A DNA stretch of 64,000 bases, taken from the NCBI RefSeq assembly GCF_032116555.1, contig NZ_CP134949.1, positions 2,480,001-2,544,000 of the forward strand, written 5' to 3'. The notes beneath the pieces are model-generated. The model saw only the letters and a list, made by a program, of their open reading frames with translations. It had not been told where the DNA came from and made no database searches. This document shows positions 38,839 to 47,565 of the stretch, piece after piece. The position numbers and the translations under genes are program-made. Each line of letters opens with the position of its first letter. The first letter of the stretch is position 1. The DNA comes from Halobaculum sp. XH14. GTDB lineage: Archaea; Halobacteriota; Halobacteria; Halobacteriales; Haloferacaceae.

Positions 38839-39807
38839 TTATTCAACCGCTCGCTTGCGCGCCACCACCGCCCGACGCCCCGTCCCCGGAACGGGGTCGA
38901 TCCGAACGTCGGCCAGGCCCGCCTCGCGGAGCCACTCGCGGTACTCCGCCGGGTCATGAGCGCCGCCGTGGCCGGACGCGAGCCCGAGCACGTCCGCGGC
39001 CACGGCCGCCTCGCTCCCGTCGGCGAGCACGTCGACCAGCACGAGCGTCCCGTCCGCGCCGAGCAGGTCCGCCGCCGCCTCGAAGAGCGCCCGAACCTCC
39101 GGCGCGTCCATCCGGCTGGCCAGCCCCGCGGCGAACGCGAGGTCGAACGGTCCCGACCCGTCCGCCCGTTCGACGAGGTCACGCGGCCGGCCGGCGTGGA
39201 CGGTCACGTCGCCGGAGCGGTAGCGCGGTTCGACCGCCTCGGCGACGGCCGGGGAGTCGACCATCGTGGCGTCGAGTCCGCGCGCGGCGAACTCGGCGGC
39301 GTAGACGCCGGAGGCGCCACGGAGATCGACGACGCGTTCGGCGTCCGGCGACGCCCGGACGGCGGCGGTCACGCCGGCCCGGACGACCGCCTCGTCGGTC
39401 GCCGCGTGCGCACCCAGGCGGTTTCGAAGCCCGTCCGGGGGCGACTCGGGCGGGACGCCGGTCTCCATCGTCCCCGGCAGCGACGCCAGCGCGTCGACGG
39501 TGTCGAGCGCGTCCGGAACCGCTCCGATGGAGGCGACGTCCCGCTTGGCGAGGAGGCCGAGCGCGCGGTTCGTCGGCTCGTACTCGTCGCCGACCCGCTC
39601 GATGAAGCCGAGATCGGCGAGGATCGAGACCATGCGCTCGGCCGATCGCTCCGTGACGTCGGTCTCCTCGGCGACCGCCTCGGGCGTCCCGGCCCGGTCC
39701 AGCAGCGCGGCGAGGACGCCCGTCTCGCGGGCCGCTCGGAGGGCGAGCAGCGACGCCGTCCCCAGTCCGGACGCCGTTCCGGGCCCGATCCGTTCTCGCG
39801 TCGGCAT
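38839..39807 (-). CDS. Winged-helix/SAM-dependent methyltransferase
   Basis: A 322-residue protein of the O-methyltransferase type. An N-terminal winged-helix dimerisation domain (TPEAVAEETDVTERSAERMV) is followed by a Rossmann domain with VVDLRGASGVYAAEFA and the conserved acidic and hydrophobic pattern FDLAFAAGLASRM. The Gly-rich loop is DLRGASG rather than DVGxGxG, which weakens SAM-binding certainty. It is 21 nt upstream of the Pcm-like gene on the same strand. The substrate is unknown. Confidence 0.75.
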   Translation of the reverse strand: MPTRERIGPGTASGLGTASLLALRAARETGVLAALLDRAGTPEAVAEETDVTERSAERMVSILADLGFIERVGDEYEPTNRALGLLAKRDVASIGAVPDALDTVDALASLPGTMETGVPPESPPDGLRNRLGAHAATDEAVVRAGVTAAVRASPDAERVVDLRGASGVYAAEFAARGLDATMVDSPAVAEAVEPRYRSGDVTVHAGRPRDLVERADGSGPFDLAFAAGLASRMDAPEVRALFEAAADLLGADGTLVLVDVLADGSEAAVAADVLGLASGHGGAHDPAEYREWLREAGLADVRIDPVPGTGRRAVVARKRAVE

Positions 39808-39931
39808 GGTGGATGGTCACGAACGGTCGTGAAAAGTGCGTCCCCGTCGGCCGGCCTCGCCCGGCGTCGAGGCGGCGGCGCTCGTCGGGGGTCTCGCGAT
39901 GCGAGCTAGCGGACCCGTCTCGCGTCCGCCG

Positions 39932-40840
39932 TCACTCGACCCCGAGCCGCACCGCGATCCCGTCGGGGTCGCTCGTCTCGATGACGTCGCCGCGCTCCGT
40001 GACCGCGACATCGTCCGCCTCGAGCCGGCGACAGGCGGCCGCGAGCGACTCCTCGTCGGGAACGAGGAGTTCGACCCACGCGAGTCCGCGCCCGCCGGCC
40101 GCCCGTGTCCTGCGGTTCCACGTGTTCAGTCCGAGGTGGTGATGGTAGCCGCCAGCCGCGACGAACAGCGCCGACCCGAGGTCGGTCTGCACCCCGAGCC
40201 CGAGCGTGTCGACGTAGAACCGGCGGGCCGCCTCGATCGACGTCACCTCCAGGTGGACGTGGCCGATCGTCGTGTCGGTCGGTGCCGTGTCGGTCGCCTC
40301 GCCCGATGTCGTGCCGGTCGCGTCGGCCGGTGCCGTGTCTCCCCCGGCCGCCGCCGCGAGGGCGTCGAGATCGAGCGGGAGCGTGTCGATCTCGACGGTC
40401 CCGTCCTCGCGGCGCGGCCACTCCGCGGACGGTCGGTCCCGGTGCAGTTCGACCCCGTTGCCCTCGGGGTCGGTGAGATACAGCGCCTCGCTCACCAGGT
40501 GGTCCGACGCGCCCTCCAGCGACCAGCGGTCGGTGACCCGTTCGAGCGCGGCGCCCAGCGCCGCCCGCGAGGGGAACCTGAACGCGACGTGGAACAGGCC
40601 GGCCTGGTCACGATCCCGCGGCGGTGCCTCCTCGTCCACGAGCAGTTCGAGCAGCGGCGTCCCGCCCGCGCCGAGCGTTGCCCCCGTTTCGTCCGCGTCC
40701 AGGACCGTCAGTCCGACGACGTCACGGTAGAAGTCGATCTGCGCGTCGAGGTCGTTCACGAACAACGCGGTGCGGCCGACACGCGCGTCGTCCGGAAGGG
40801 TCGGCGGTTCCCCGTCGGGCGGCGGTCCAGCGGTCGTCAT
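39932..40840 (-). CDS. Double VOC-domain protein (extradiol dioxygenase/glyoxalase fold)
   Basis: A 302-residue protein with two vicinal oxygen chelate halves: VGRTALFVNDLDAQIDFYRD near the N-terminus and GHVHLEVTSIEAARRFYVDT in the second half. Metal ligands are plausible at His and Glu positions (AGLFHVAFRFPS; YHHHLGLNTW; LAWVELLVPD). The layout matches the CatE-like catechol 2,3-dioxygenases, but glyoxalases and other VOC enzymes are similar. A Thr/Asp/Ala-rich linker around residues 170-185 separates the halves. The ATG at 40840 gives a short N-terminus. Confidence 0.83.
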   Translation of the reverse strand: MTTAGPPPDGEPPTLPDDARVGRTALFVNDLDAQIDFYRDVVGLTVLDADETGATLGAGGTPLLELLVDEEAPPRDRDQAGLFHVAFRFPSRAALGAALERVTDRWSLEGASDHLVSEALYLTDPEGNGVELHRDRPSAEWPRREDGTVEIDTLPLDLDALAAAAGGDTAPADATGTTSGEATDTAPTDTTIGHVHLEVTSIEAARRFYVDTLGLGVQTDLGSALFVAAGGYHHHLGLNTWNRRTRAAGGRGLAWVELLVPDEESLAAACRRLEADDVAVTERGDVIETSDPDGIAVRLGVE

Positions 40841-40975
40841 CGGCTTACTCGTGACGTAGACGGGCGAGACAGGTATAGCTTCGCGGACGTGCGTCCCACC
40901 CGGTAGCGTCGCTGTTACCGGTGGGGGACCTGTGACGAGGTCGTTCGGCAATGTCATCGCCGTTCGATCCCCGGC

Positions 40976-41605
40976 TCACTCGCCGAGCATCGGGACGAAC
41001 CGGACCGCGCCGTGGCGGTCGCGGCGAAGCCCGTCGTCGGTCTTCTCCAGCGTGAGCAACTCCTGGCGGCGCTCGCCGACCGGCGCGACCACGACGCCGC
41101 CCACGGCGACCTGCTCGAGGACGGCGTCCGGAACGGAGGGTGCCGCACAGGTGAGGTAGGCGCCGTCGTAGGGTGCCCGCTCGGGCCAGCCCTCGTGGCC
41201 GTCGCCGACCCGGACGTCGACGGCGCCGTAGCCGAGACGGGCCAGCGTCTCGCGCGCGTCCTCGGCCAGCGGCTCGCGGTACTCGACCGACGAGACGCTC
41301 CCGCCCCGGAGTAGTTCGGCGGTGATGGCGGCGTGATAGCCACAGCCCGTGCCGATCTCGAGCACCTCGTCGGTGGGGGCCGGCGCGAGGAGGTCACACA
41401 TCACCGCGACCATGTGCGGGGCGCTGACTGTCTGGTTCCCGCCGATGGGTAACGGTCGGTCCTCGTAGGCCGAGCCCCGGCGCTCCTCCGGGACGAACTC
41501 GTGACGCGGCACCGCCCGGAGCGCTTCGGCCGTTTCGTCCCGCTCGATGCGCCCGGCGGCGACGAGCCGGTCCACCATCCGCTCGCGTGCCACCTCGAAC
41601 TCCAT
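40976..41605 (-). CDS. pcm: Protein-L-isoaspartate O-methyltransferase
   Basis: A 209-residue canonical Pcm, which repairs isoaspartyl residues in aged proteins. The blocks AVPRHEFVPEERRGSAYED, LPIGGNQTVSAPHMVAVM, VLEIGTGCGYHAAITAEL and VGDGHEGW are all present. The ATG at 41605 gives the usual N-terminus MEFEVARERMVDRLV. Length and motifs match the family, unlike the divergent copy at 38044. Confidence 0.93.
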   Translation of the reverse strand: MEFEVARERMVDRLVAAGRIERDETAEALRAVPRHEFVPEERRGSAYEDRPLPIGGNQTVSAPHMVAVMCDLLAPAPTDEVLEIGTGCGYHAAITAELLRGGSVSSVEYREPLAEDARETLARLGYGAVDVRVGDGHEGWPERAPYDGAYLTCAAPSVPDAVLEQVAVGGVVVAPVGERRQELLTLEKTDDGLRRDRHGAVRFVPMLGE

Positions 41606-41913
41606 ACCCCCGGGTACGTGCTCCGTGCTCGAAAACTCCTCCCCTCCCTGGCCGCCGGGGACGCCGACTCGGTCGGGCCGGGGGACGTCCGACCCTCGCC
41701 CGACGTCGATCCTCCGGCGTCGAACCGCCGGCACGTCGGACAGTTCACCACCGCTGTCGGCGACTCGTCGACGGCCTGACCGGGCGGTTCGACCAGGTCG
41801 ACACCTCGACCGGGTTCCTCACCCCGCCAACCGCGAGCAGTCGGCCCGCCACCACATGCAGGACTCCGTTGGAGCGTGGAGTGGTGGCTGTCCTGTCAGT
41901 ACTGGTGGGAGAC
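41606..41913. other. Intergenic region, 308 bp
   Basis: GC-rich sequence between the pcm gene and a small zinc-ribbon gene. No gene is supported on either strand. It presumably holds the pcm promoter, though no clear TATA-like box is seen. Confidence 0.35.
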
Positions 41914-42078
41914 TCACTCCTCCGTACTCGGTGCCCCGCACTCGGGACACTCGTCGTAGTCGGCGTTCGACCGCGTCCCACACGCTCCACACTGGCGAGT
42001 TTCCTCCTCATCGGCGGCTTCCCTCGCGGTCCGCTTGAACTGTTCTACCTGTCGTCCCACTTCCTTGAAGAATCCCAT
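41914..42078 (-). CDS. Small zinc-ribbon protein
   Basis: A 54-residue protein. An N-terminal amphipathic, charged helix (MGFFKEVGRQVEQFKRTARE) precedes a CxxC-x10-CxxC zinc ribbon (QCGACGTRSNADYDECPECG). Such small single-ribbon proteins are abundant in haloarchaea and mostly of unknown function. The ATG at 42078 gives a compact product; upstream in-frame sequence has no motif. Confidence 0.72.
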   Translation of the reverse strand: MGFFKEVGRQVEQFKRTAREAADEEETRQCGACGTRSNADYDECPECGAPSTEE

Positions 42079-42201
42079 CACTGCCCGCAGGTGGCGAAGA
42101 GGGATAAGCGTTCGACCGGACGCAGGCCACGGACCGATGGGGATACGTCCCGGTGTCAGGGACGTCCACCTGGCGAGACGGTGGTGTTTGGGTTGCAACC
42201 G

Positions 42202-42534
42202 TCAGCGATGGATGAGTCCGAGTAACCGGCTTCGAACGTCGTTCGCGGAGTCGTACGTCTGGTTCTCGGTCGCTGCGAGCACTTCCTCGAGGGACTCCTC
42301 TCCGTCCTGCGTTTCGATCTCGTAATCGCCATGAGCCTCGACCAGTTCATCCGTGGTGGCCGGATAGTCGTGGGTCTGGAGTGCGTCATCGAGGTCCCCA
42401 AGCCGGCCACCGGGGTCGTCGCGCATCGGTTCGGCTTCGTCGCCGCGAGTTCGTGCTTCCTCTAGCTCTCGCTCCCGCTGGCGTCGCTCCTCGTCGTCCG
42501 CTTGCTCGTCTCGGCCCTGTTTATCATCTGCCAT
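42202..42534 (-). CDS. DUF5789-family haloarchaeal protein
   Basis: A 110-residue highly charged protein. The N-terminal half is an Arg/Glu-rich probable coiled coil (DDEERRQRERELEEARTR), followed by LDDALQTHDYPATTDELVEA, YEIETQDGEESLEEVL and a C-terminal DVRSRLLGLIHR, the pattern of DUF5789. The ATG at 42534 was chosen because sequence before it lacks the family character. The function is unknown. Confidence 0.75.
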   Translation of the reverse strand: MADDKQGRDEQADDEERRQRERELEEARTRGDEAEPMRDDPGGRLGDLDDALQTHDYPATTDELVEAHGDYEIETQDGEESLEEVLAATENQTYDSANDVRSRLLGLIHR

Positions 42535-43005
42535 CCGTCCCGCTTGGGGATCGATTCGGATAACGGTGTGGTTGCTCATCGCCGTGACCGCTCGATCCAT
42601 CCCGACAAACACGCCCCGAGATCGATACCTACACAAACGTACTTCGGAGCTCTTCCAGTTCCCACGCGTGAACGTTCGTGAGCGGTATGGCGGTTCCCGA
42701 CACGGTTCGAGATAACTACAGAGCGGACGGAAAACAGTAGCTACGGCGTGTACCGGTCCGAAAGAACGACCCCGTTAAAATCCTCGACCAGTGATGGTTC
42801 TCGGCGGTCGCGCTGAATACAGCCCGCGTATCACGCACAGCGAGTCGGGGCTGAATACGCCGTATCCGCACCCGGGGAGGAGTCGTTACCGGGGAGTTGT
42901 CTTTCGACGATCAAAACGGGGTACAATCGCGAAAACGGGCCGTATCCATGCGATACCGGGCTCTTGAGCCGTTTGTCAGCGGTGTAACGCAAGGTATCGG
43001 GTGTC
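42535..43005. other. Intergenic region with a short direct repeat
   Basis: No gene is supported. A GCTGAATAC core followed by a CGTATC-CGCAC-like tail occurs at 42812-42838 and again at 42850-42871. A TATA-like GTTAAAAT at 42774-42781 lies about 30 nt before the first copy, so an unannotated small transcript is possible. Confidence 0.35.
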
Positions 43006-43022
43006 GAGTCGCGTGACGACTC
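43006..43022 (-). terminator. Hairpin directly after the HalOD1 gene
   Basis: GAGTCG-CGTGA-CGACTC is a perfect 6-5-6 inverted repeat abutting the stop codon of the minus-strand HalOD1 gene. It is a plausible transcription end signal, though without a T-run. Confidence 0.3.
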
Positions 43023-43331
43023 CTAGAGACGTGCCGATCGCGTATAGATCCGGACCTCTTCCGCAGTGAGAACGACCTGGTGGTCCCAGATTCGAGTACT
43101 GAGGTAGAGCGGGCCGTCGGAGGACCACTGGAGGTCGTTGAGGACGTCAGTGTTGACCCAATCGGCGAGCCGTGTCGGTTCCTCGAACACGTCGACGTTG
43201 GCGGCGTGGAAGGCGTTCACGATCGCCTCACTCATCTCCTCTCCACCGCTGAGCGAATATGAGACCAAGAGACGTGAGTCCCCCTCGTTCAACGGCGATA
43301 CGTGAGCCATAACGGTGGTTACGGGCTCCAC
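43023..43331 (-). CDS. HalOD1 (halobacterial output domain 1) protein
   Basis: A 102-residue stand-alone HalOD1 domain: SEAIVNAFHAANVDVFEEPT, then the TRLADWVNTDVLNDL and GPLYLSTRIWDHQVVLTAEE segments. The domain is found in haloarchaea alone or at the end of signalling proteins, and its biochemical role is not established. A second possible start (MAHVS) lies seven codons in. Upstream AT-rich sequence (43340-43375) may contain the promoter. Confidence 0.78.
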   Translation of the reverse strand: MEPVTTVMAHVSPLNEGDSRLLVSYSLSGGEEMSEAIVNAFHAANVDVFEEPTRLADWVNTDVLNDLQWSSDGPLYLSTRIWDHQVVLTAEEVRIYTRSARL

Positions 43332-43486
43332 AGGCTTACATTAATTGCTTTTCATTATTCTCTTCTGTTTTGATCAAGCGAGTGAATGGATCAGTGGGTG
43401 GCTCGCTAATTAGCTGATCCGTCGCGAACGATCCGCTGACCACAGGCTGCCCCTTCAGCCGACCGCCTCGTTCAGAATTACGGACG

Positions 43487-44058
43487 TCAGCCCGTTCCGG
43501 GTGAAACATCGGGACCCGGCTCCCCGCGGTGAACGACGCACTTGACGACGAGTTCGCGGAACTGCTTCCACCAGACACGTGCCCGGACGACCGTTCCGGG
43601 TTTCTGCTTGACCGTTTCGTTCACCGTCTCGTTCACGTTCCGTCCGTCGTAGCGGCCGCTGTCGAGTCGCACATTCCACGCTCTGTGGAGGGGGTGAACT
43701 CGCGATGCGTGCCGAGTGGCCGAACGTCGCGGTCACAGGCGACCCGGCGAGGGGGCTGGTCGTCGGATCCGTCCTCATCGGTCACCACTGCGATGGACTC
43801 CGCGTCGCGTTTCACCGTCTGCGGTACGATCCGTGTCTCGTGTCGAGTTCGGCAACGAGATCACGGCGTGATCGTCATCTTCCCTTCGAGACGGAGCGAG
43901 ACAACGTGCTGACGCAGGGTGTGCCGCTTCTTCGAAACTGTCGAGGGAGAGCGGGTGATCGCTCGACTGGCGAGCGCAACCGCCCGTTCGACGAACCTGA
44001 GCGGATCAGATCTCGGACGGTCGTCCATCGACCGACGCTTCCCGACCGAACCTGTCAC
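43487..44058 (-). pseudogene. Decayed IS5-type haloarchaeal transposase
   Basis: Fragments of one transposase occur in order on the minus strand but in different frames. N-terminal LRFVERAVALASRAITR, then SKKRHTLRQHVVSLRL, lies at about 43870-44000. A middle piece ending VRPLGTHREFTP lies at about 43690-43740. The C-terminal NVNETVNETVKQKPGTVVRA, then RVWWKQFRELVVKCVVH, lies at about 43525-43640. This arrangement matches the start, the 'RPLxxHREF' block and the end of ISH-type IS5 transposases. Frameshifts and an internal deletion (about 570 bp left of roughly 850) make it inactive. Terminal inverted repeats were not identified. Confidence 0.65.
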
Positions 44059-44131
44059 TCTCAGTGGATCTCAACGAGGCCGAAAGAACGAGTCCCCGTC
44101 CGCCGCTTCGAACGACGGGCGGGAGCGGTCG

Positions 44132-44338
44132 TTAGTTGCGGACGAGGTTCGTCGCGCGGGGTCCCTTCGGGGATGATTCGATGTCGAACTCGACTTCCTG
44201 ACCCTCTTCGAGGTCCGGCCCGCCAACGTCCTCCATGTGGAAGAACACGTCCTCGTCGTCGTCAAGGTCGCCGTCGTCAGTCGAAATGAAACCGTAGCCG
44301 CCAGTGTCGTTGAAGAAATCAACCTTACCGTTTGCCAT
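44132..44338 (-). CDS. cspA: Cold-shock domain protein
   Basis: A 68-residue nucleic-acid-binding protein of the CspA family. The RNP1-like GGYGFIST and RNP2-like DVFFHMEDV motifs are intact, and the protein ends SPKGPRATNLVRN as in other family members. An acidic insert (DDGDLDDDED) follows RNP1, an adaptation seen in haloarchaeal copies. It probably acts as an RNA chaperone. Confidence 0.95.
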   Translation of the reverse strand: MANGKVDFFNDTGGYGFISTDDGDLDDDEDVFFHMEDVGGPDLEEGQEVEFDIESSPKGPRATNLVRN

Positions 44339-44519
44339 CGTGAACATACGTAGCCCCCGGCGACGGATAACAGTTCCGAGGGTCGCGGTACCACGACCCC
44401 GTGTTGTACTCCACACGTGGAGCGTGCGGCCGCACGGACGGTTATCTCGGAGGTCACCGGTAAGTTCGGTTCGGGGGTAGGTATTTCCGGTGTGGTCACG
44501 AGACGGTCCGTGCATCGCC

Positions 44520-44789
44520 ATGAAACCGTGCCACAACTGCCAGACGGTCATCGACGAGTATCTCCTCGATAAACAGCTCGAGCCCCTGCGCGAGCTCACG
44601 GCCGACGACTTCAACGTCTGTGCGGACTGTGCGACCATCGTCGCGGATGCGTGCGTGAAGTGTGGCGGCGCGGTGTACGTTCCCCGAAACGAACCCGTCA
44701 CCCCTGACTACTGTCCGGCGTGTCGCTCCGACCTCATGGACCGCACCGGCCACGACCCCGGCTGGACGCGTGGCCACGTGTCCACCTGA
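44520..44789 (+). CDS. Small protein with multiple zinc-binding cysteine pairs
   Basis: An 89-residue protein with four CxxC pairs: CHNC at the N-terminus, CADC and CVKCGG in the middle, and CPAC near the end, enough for two zinc ribbons. It starts at the ATG at 44520 (MKPCHNCQTVIDEYLLDKQ). It is divergent from cspA and may be a nucleic-acid or regulatory protein; the family is not recognised. Confidence 0.7.
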   Translation: MKPCHNCQTVIDEYLLDKQLEPLRELTADDFNVCADCATIVADACVKCGGAVYVPRNEPVTPDYCPACRSDLMDRTGHDPGWTRGHVST

Positions 44790-45010
44790 ACGGCACACGC
44801 TCCCGAACGAGATTTTCCTCGAGCACCTTCACGATCGGCGGGACTCGCCGAACGGCCATCTCCACGTAATCGACCGCGTTGTGGAGTGTCGAGGTGACGT
44901 GATCGAGTACCGAACCGGAGGGGTCGTGACGTCATCCAGCTTCCTCCACGCTACCCGCTCGTCGTGTTTCCCAGCAGGGGGTTCGAACGGCCTCCCGGCG
45001 CATTCATGGC

Positions 45011-46141
45011 TCAGTCCGTCTCGACGTCGATCCGCTCGTGGATCGGCCCCTCGCGCCGGCTGAGGTGCTCGGGCGTCCGGTCGTGGGCGACCGCGAGCAG
45101 CTCCGCGACGATGCTGTGGGCGATCTGGTAGGGCGTGTCGCCGCCGAGGCTCAGCCCGATGGGGGTGTAGACGCGCTCGCGCTCGGCGTCGGTGAGCGTC
45201 CGGCCCGCCTCCGCGAACGCCTCGCGCATCTCCCCGAACCGCTCGCCCGGGCCCATCAGCCCGACGTAGGGAACCGGCGTGTCGAGCAGTTCCGCCACCG
45301 TGAACCGGTCGTCGACGAAGTTGTGGGTCATCACGACGGCGTACGTGTCCGCGTCCCACCCGCGGAGGTCGCCGACGTCCCGGGGCGAGGCCGACACCAC
45401 GTCGTCGGCCCTGTCGAACCGCCCGTCGGCCGCGGCCGCGCCGCGGAACGAGACCACCGTCACCCGGAAGTCGACGAGCTTCGCCAGTTCGACGACCGGC
45501 GCGACGTCGTGGCCCGAGCCGAAGACGACCAGTTCCGGCGGCGCGCGGACGCCGTCGACGAACGCCTCGGCCGTGCCGTCGTCGGCGTCGACGGTCACCG
45601 CGTCGCTCGAACCGTCCGCGAGGAGTCGCTCGACCGCGTCTGCGACGTCGTCGGTCAGCCAGTCGGGAAGGTCGCCGTCCGCGAACCCCGAATCGGGCCG
45701 GTAGACGCCCCGCGTGCCGAGCGGCGGGTCGCCCCCGACGACCGTGACGACGCCGACGTCCTCGCCGCTCGCTCGCGCCTCGGCGACGGGCAGGAACGAG
45801 TCGTCGAGCGGTTCGAGCAGCACCGTGATGGCGCCGTTGCAGCCGACGCCCATCCCCCAGACGTCGTCCTCGCCGGTGAGATCCCACGTCTCGACGCGCG
45901 GCTCGCCGGCCGCGAGGACGTCCTCCGTGAGCGCGCGGACCTCGTCCTCGAGACAGCCGGCGGTGATGCTGCCCGCGCCGCCGCCGCCCGGTTCGAGCAG
46001 CATCTTCGCGCCGGGCCGGCGGTAGGCGCTCCCCTCGACGTCGACGACGGTCGCGAGCATCGCGTCCGCGTCCGTCTCCAGGGCCGTGCGAATCCGGTCG
46101 AACACGTCCGTCTCCGGGACGCTCCAGTCGTTCGTGCTCAT
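45011..46141 (-). CDS. xdhC: XdhC/CoxF-family molybdenum cofactor maturation protein
   Basis: A 376-residue XdhC-type protein, which binds and protects molybdenum cofactor and helps sulfurate and insert it into molybdenum hydroxylases. The N-terminal block GSAYRRPGAKMLL, followed by GSITAGCLEDEV with the conserved Cys, and a C-terminal Rossmann-type domain (VVFGSGHDVAPVVELAKLVD, then MTHNFVDD, YVGLMGP and PIGLSLGGDTP) are visible. The start codon overlaps the VWA-gene stop (ATGA). It is the last gene of the cox-like operon. Confidence 0.92.
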   Translation of the reverse strand: MSTNDWSVPETDVFDRIRTALETDADAMLATVVDVEGSAYRRPGAKMLLEPGGGGAGSITAGCLEDEVRALTEDVLAAGEPRVETWDLTGEDDVWGMGVGCNGAITVLLEPLDDSFLPVAEARASGEDVGVVTVVGGDPPLGTRGVYRPDSGFADGDLPDWLTDDVADAVERLLADGSSDAVTVDADDGTAEAFVDGVRAPPELVVFGSGHDVAPVVELAKLVDFRVTVVSFRGAAAADGRFDRADDVVSASPRDVGDLRGWDADTYAVVMTHNFVDDRFTVAELLDTPVPYVGLMGPGERFGEMREAFAEAGRTLTDAERERVYTPIGLSLGGDTPYQIAHSIVAELLAVAHDRTPEHLSRREGPIHERIDVETD

Positions 46142-47565
46142 GTCTGTCGTGGTGCCGGCGGGTCGACGCTGGACCCCCGCCGCGGGTCGTACTCGTAGCC
46201 GATGCGTCCGCCGGTGCCGTGCCGGCGCACCTGCCGGCCGACCTCCGCGAGGTCGTCCGGGCCGCCGAACGCGAACAGGCCGTCCACGAACGGCAGCGCG
46301 GCCGCCATCCCGCGCGCCGTCGGCTCGTAGGCCGGCGAGGCCGCCAGCGGGTTGAGCCAGAGCACGCTCGCCGCGCGCCCCGCGAGCCGGGCCAGTTCGC
46401 GTTCGAGTTCGTCCACGTCGCCCATCTCTAGGCCGTCGCTGATGATGAACACGTTGGTGCGGTGGTCGACCGCGTCGGGCATCCCCTCGTGGAGGCTCGC
46501 GATGGAGCCGCCGATGCGGGTGCCGCCGCCCCACTCCGCGTCCGCCCGTTCGAGCGCGGCGAGCGCGTCCGCGGACGTGGGCTCCTCGAACGCCGCCGTC
46601 ACCTCGCGGCAGTCCTCGTCGAAGAGGAACACGCGGGTGTTCCGCCACTCGGCGCTCGCGCGCCGCAGCGTGGCGAGCAGGAACGAGCGGTCGAGCGTGT
46701 CGAGCACCGAGCGGCTCACGTCGACCAGCCACAGCGTCCGGACGCCGCTGAGGGTCCGCTCCCGGCCGGGGACGGAGACGACGGTGCCGCCGGTGGAGAA
46801 GCTCTCCCGGAGCGCGCGCCGGGCGTCGGCTCGCGGCCCGCCGCCCCCGCGCCAGCGCCGGCCGCGGAGCGTGGCCAGGCCCGCCGCCAGCTCATCGAAC
46901 GCGTCCCCGAACGCGACGTCGCCGCCGCGGGGTCGGTCCTCGGCGACGGGCGTCGGGTTGCCGGTCCGGCTGTACCACGCGGCCTCGATCTCGGCCGCGT
47001 CGTCGGCGTCGTCCCCCGCGATTTCGCCGAACGAGACGCTCGTCTCCCAGCCCGCGCCGTCGGGCTCCTCGGCGTTCGTCCCCGCGGTCGCGTCCGACTC
47101 CGCCTCGGAGTCGGCGGGCTCCCCGCCCATCGGGGCGAGCGCCCCCTCGGGACCGTCCTCCCGGCGCGGCGCGGGACCCTCCGGCGAGAGTCCGGCGTCG
47201 AGCCGTCGCCAGAACTCCCCGAACAGCCGGTCGAACGTGGCGACGTCGTCGGGGTCGGTGACGAGACAGGCCCGGAGCGCGGCCCGTGCGGTCGCCTCCT
47301 CGTCGAAGCCGACCTCGACGAGCGCGCGGGCGGCGGTCGTGCCGGCGTTGGCGGGGGCCGGGACGCCCGCCCGGCGGAGCGCGCGGACGAACCGGACCAG
47401 TTCCTCGCGGACGTGGTCGCGGGCGGCGACGAAGTCCGGGACGTCGCCCCCGGCGCCGTCCCACCAGCGACCGTCGACGTCGCCGGGGTCGCCGGGTCCG
47501 ACGTCGCCGGGGTCGCTGCCCGACCCGTTCCCCGCGCGTCCGTCGCCGTCGGGGAACTCGCTCAT
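46138..47565 (-). CDS. coxE: CoxE-like von Willebrand factor A domain protein
   Basis: A 475-residue protein with a C-terminal VWA domain of the CoxE type. The metal-ion-dependent adhesion motif is LVDVSRSVLDTL (DxSxS). It continues with GGGTRIGGSIASL and IISDGLEMGD. The N-terminal 230 residues are low in motifs and rich in Gly, Asp and Pro. In carboxydotrophs, CoxE works with the AAA+ protein CoxD in completing the active site of CO dehydrogenase. Both neighbours overlap by 4 nt (ATGA). Confidence 0.9.
   Translation of the reverse strand: MSEFPDGDGRAGNGSGSDPGDVGPGDPGDVDGRWWDGAGGDVPDFVAARDHVREELVRFVRALRRAGVPAPANAGTTAARALVEVGFDEEATARAALRACLVTDPDDVATFDRLFGEFWRRLDAGLSPEGPAPRREDGPEGALAPMGGEPADSEAESDATAGTNAEEPDGAGWETSVSFGEIAGDDADDAAEIEAAWYSRTGNPTPVAEDRPRGGDVAFGDAFDELAAGLATLRGRRWRGGGGPRADARRALRESFSTGGTVVSVPGRERTLSGVRTLWLVDVSRSVLDTLDRSFLLATLRRASAEWRNTRVFLFDEDCREVTAAFEEPTSADALAALERADAEWGGGTRIGGSIASLHEGMPDAVDHRTNVFIISDGLEMGDVDELERELARLAGRAASVLWLNPLAASPAYEPTARGMAAALPFVDGLFAFGGPDDLAEVGRQVRRHGTGGRIGYEYDPRRGSSVDPPAPRQT

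Noticed and set aside
45038-46198. Long plus-strand frames across xdhC and the VWA gene
   Set aside because: Their composition (Arg, Val, Asp, Gly) is that of complementary-strand shadows of GC-rich genes, with no motif.
46142-46732. N-terminal extension of XdhC
   Set aside because: It runs antiphase through the VWA gene and has no similarity to the XdhC family; the ATG at 46141 overlaps the VWA stop.
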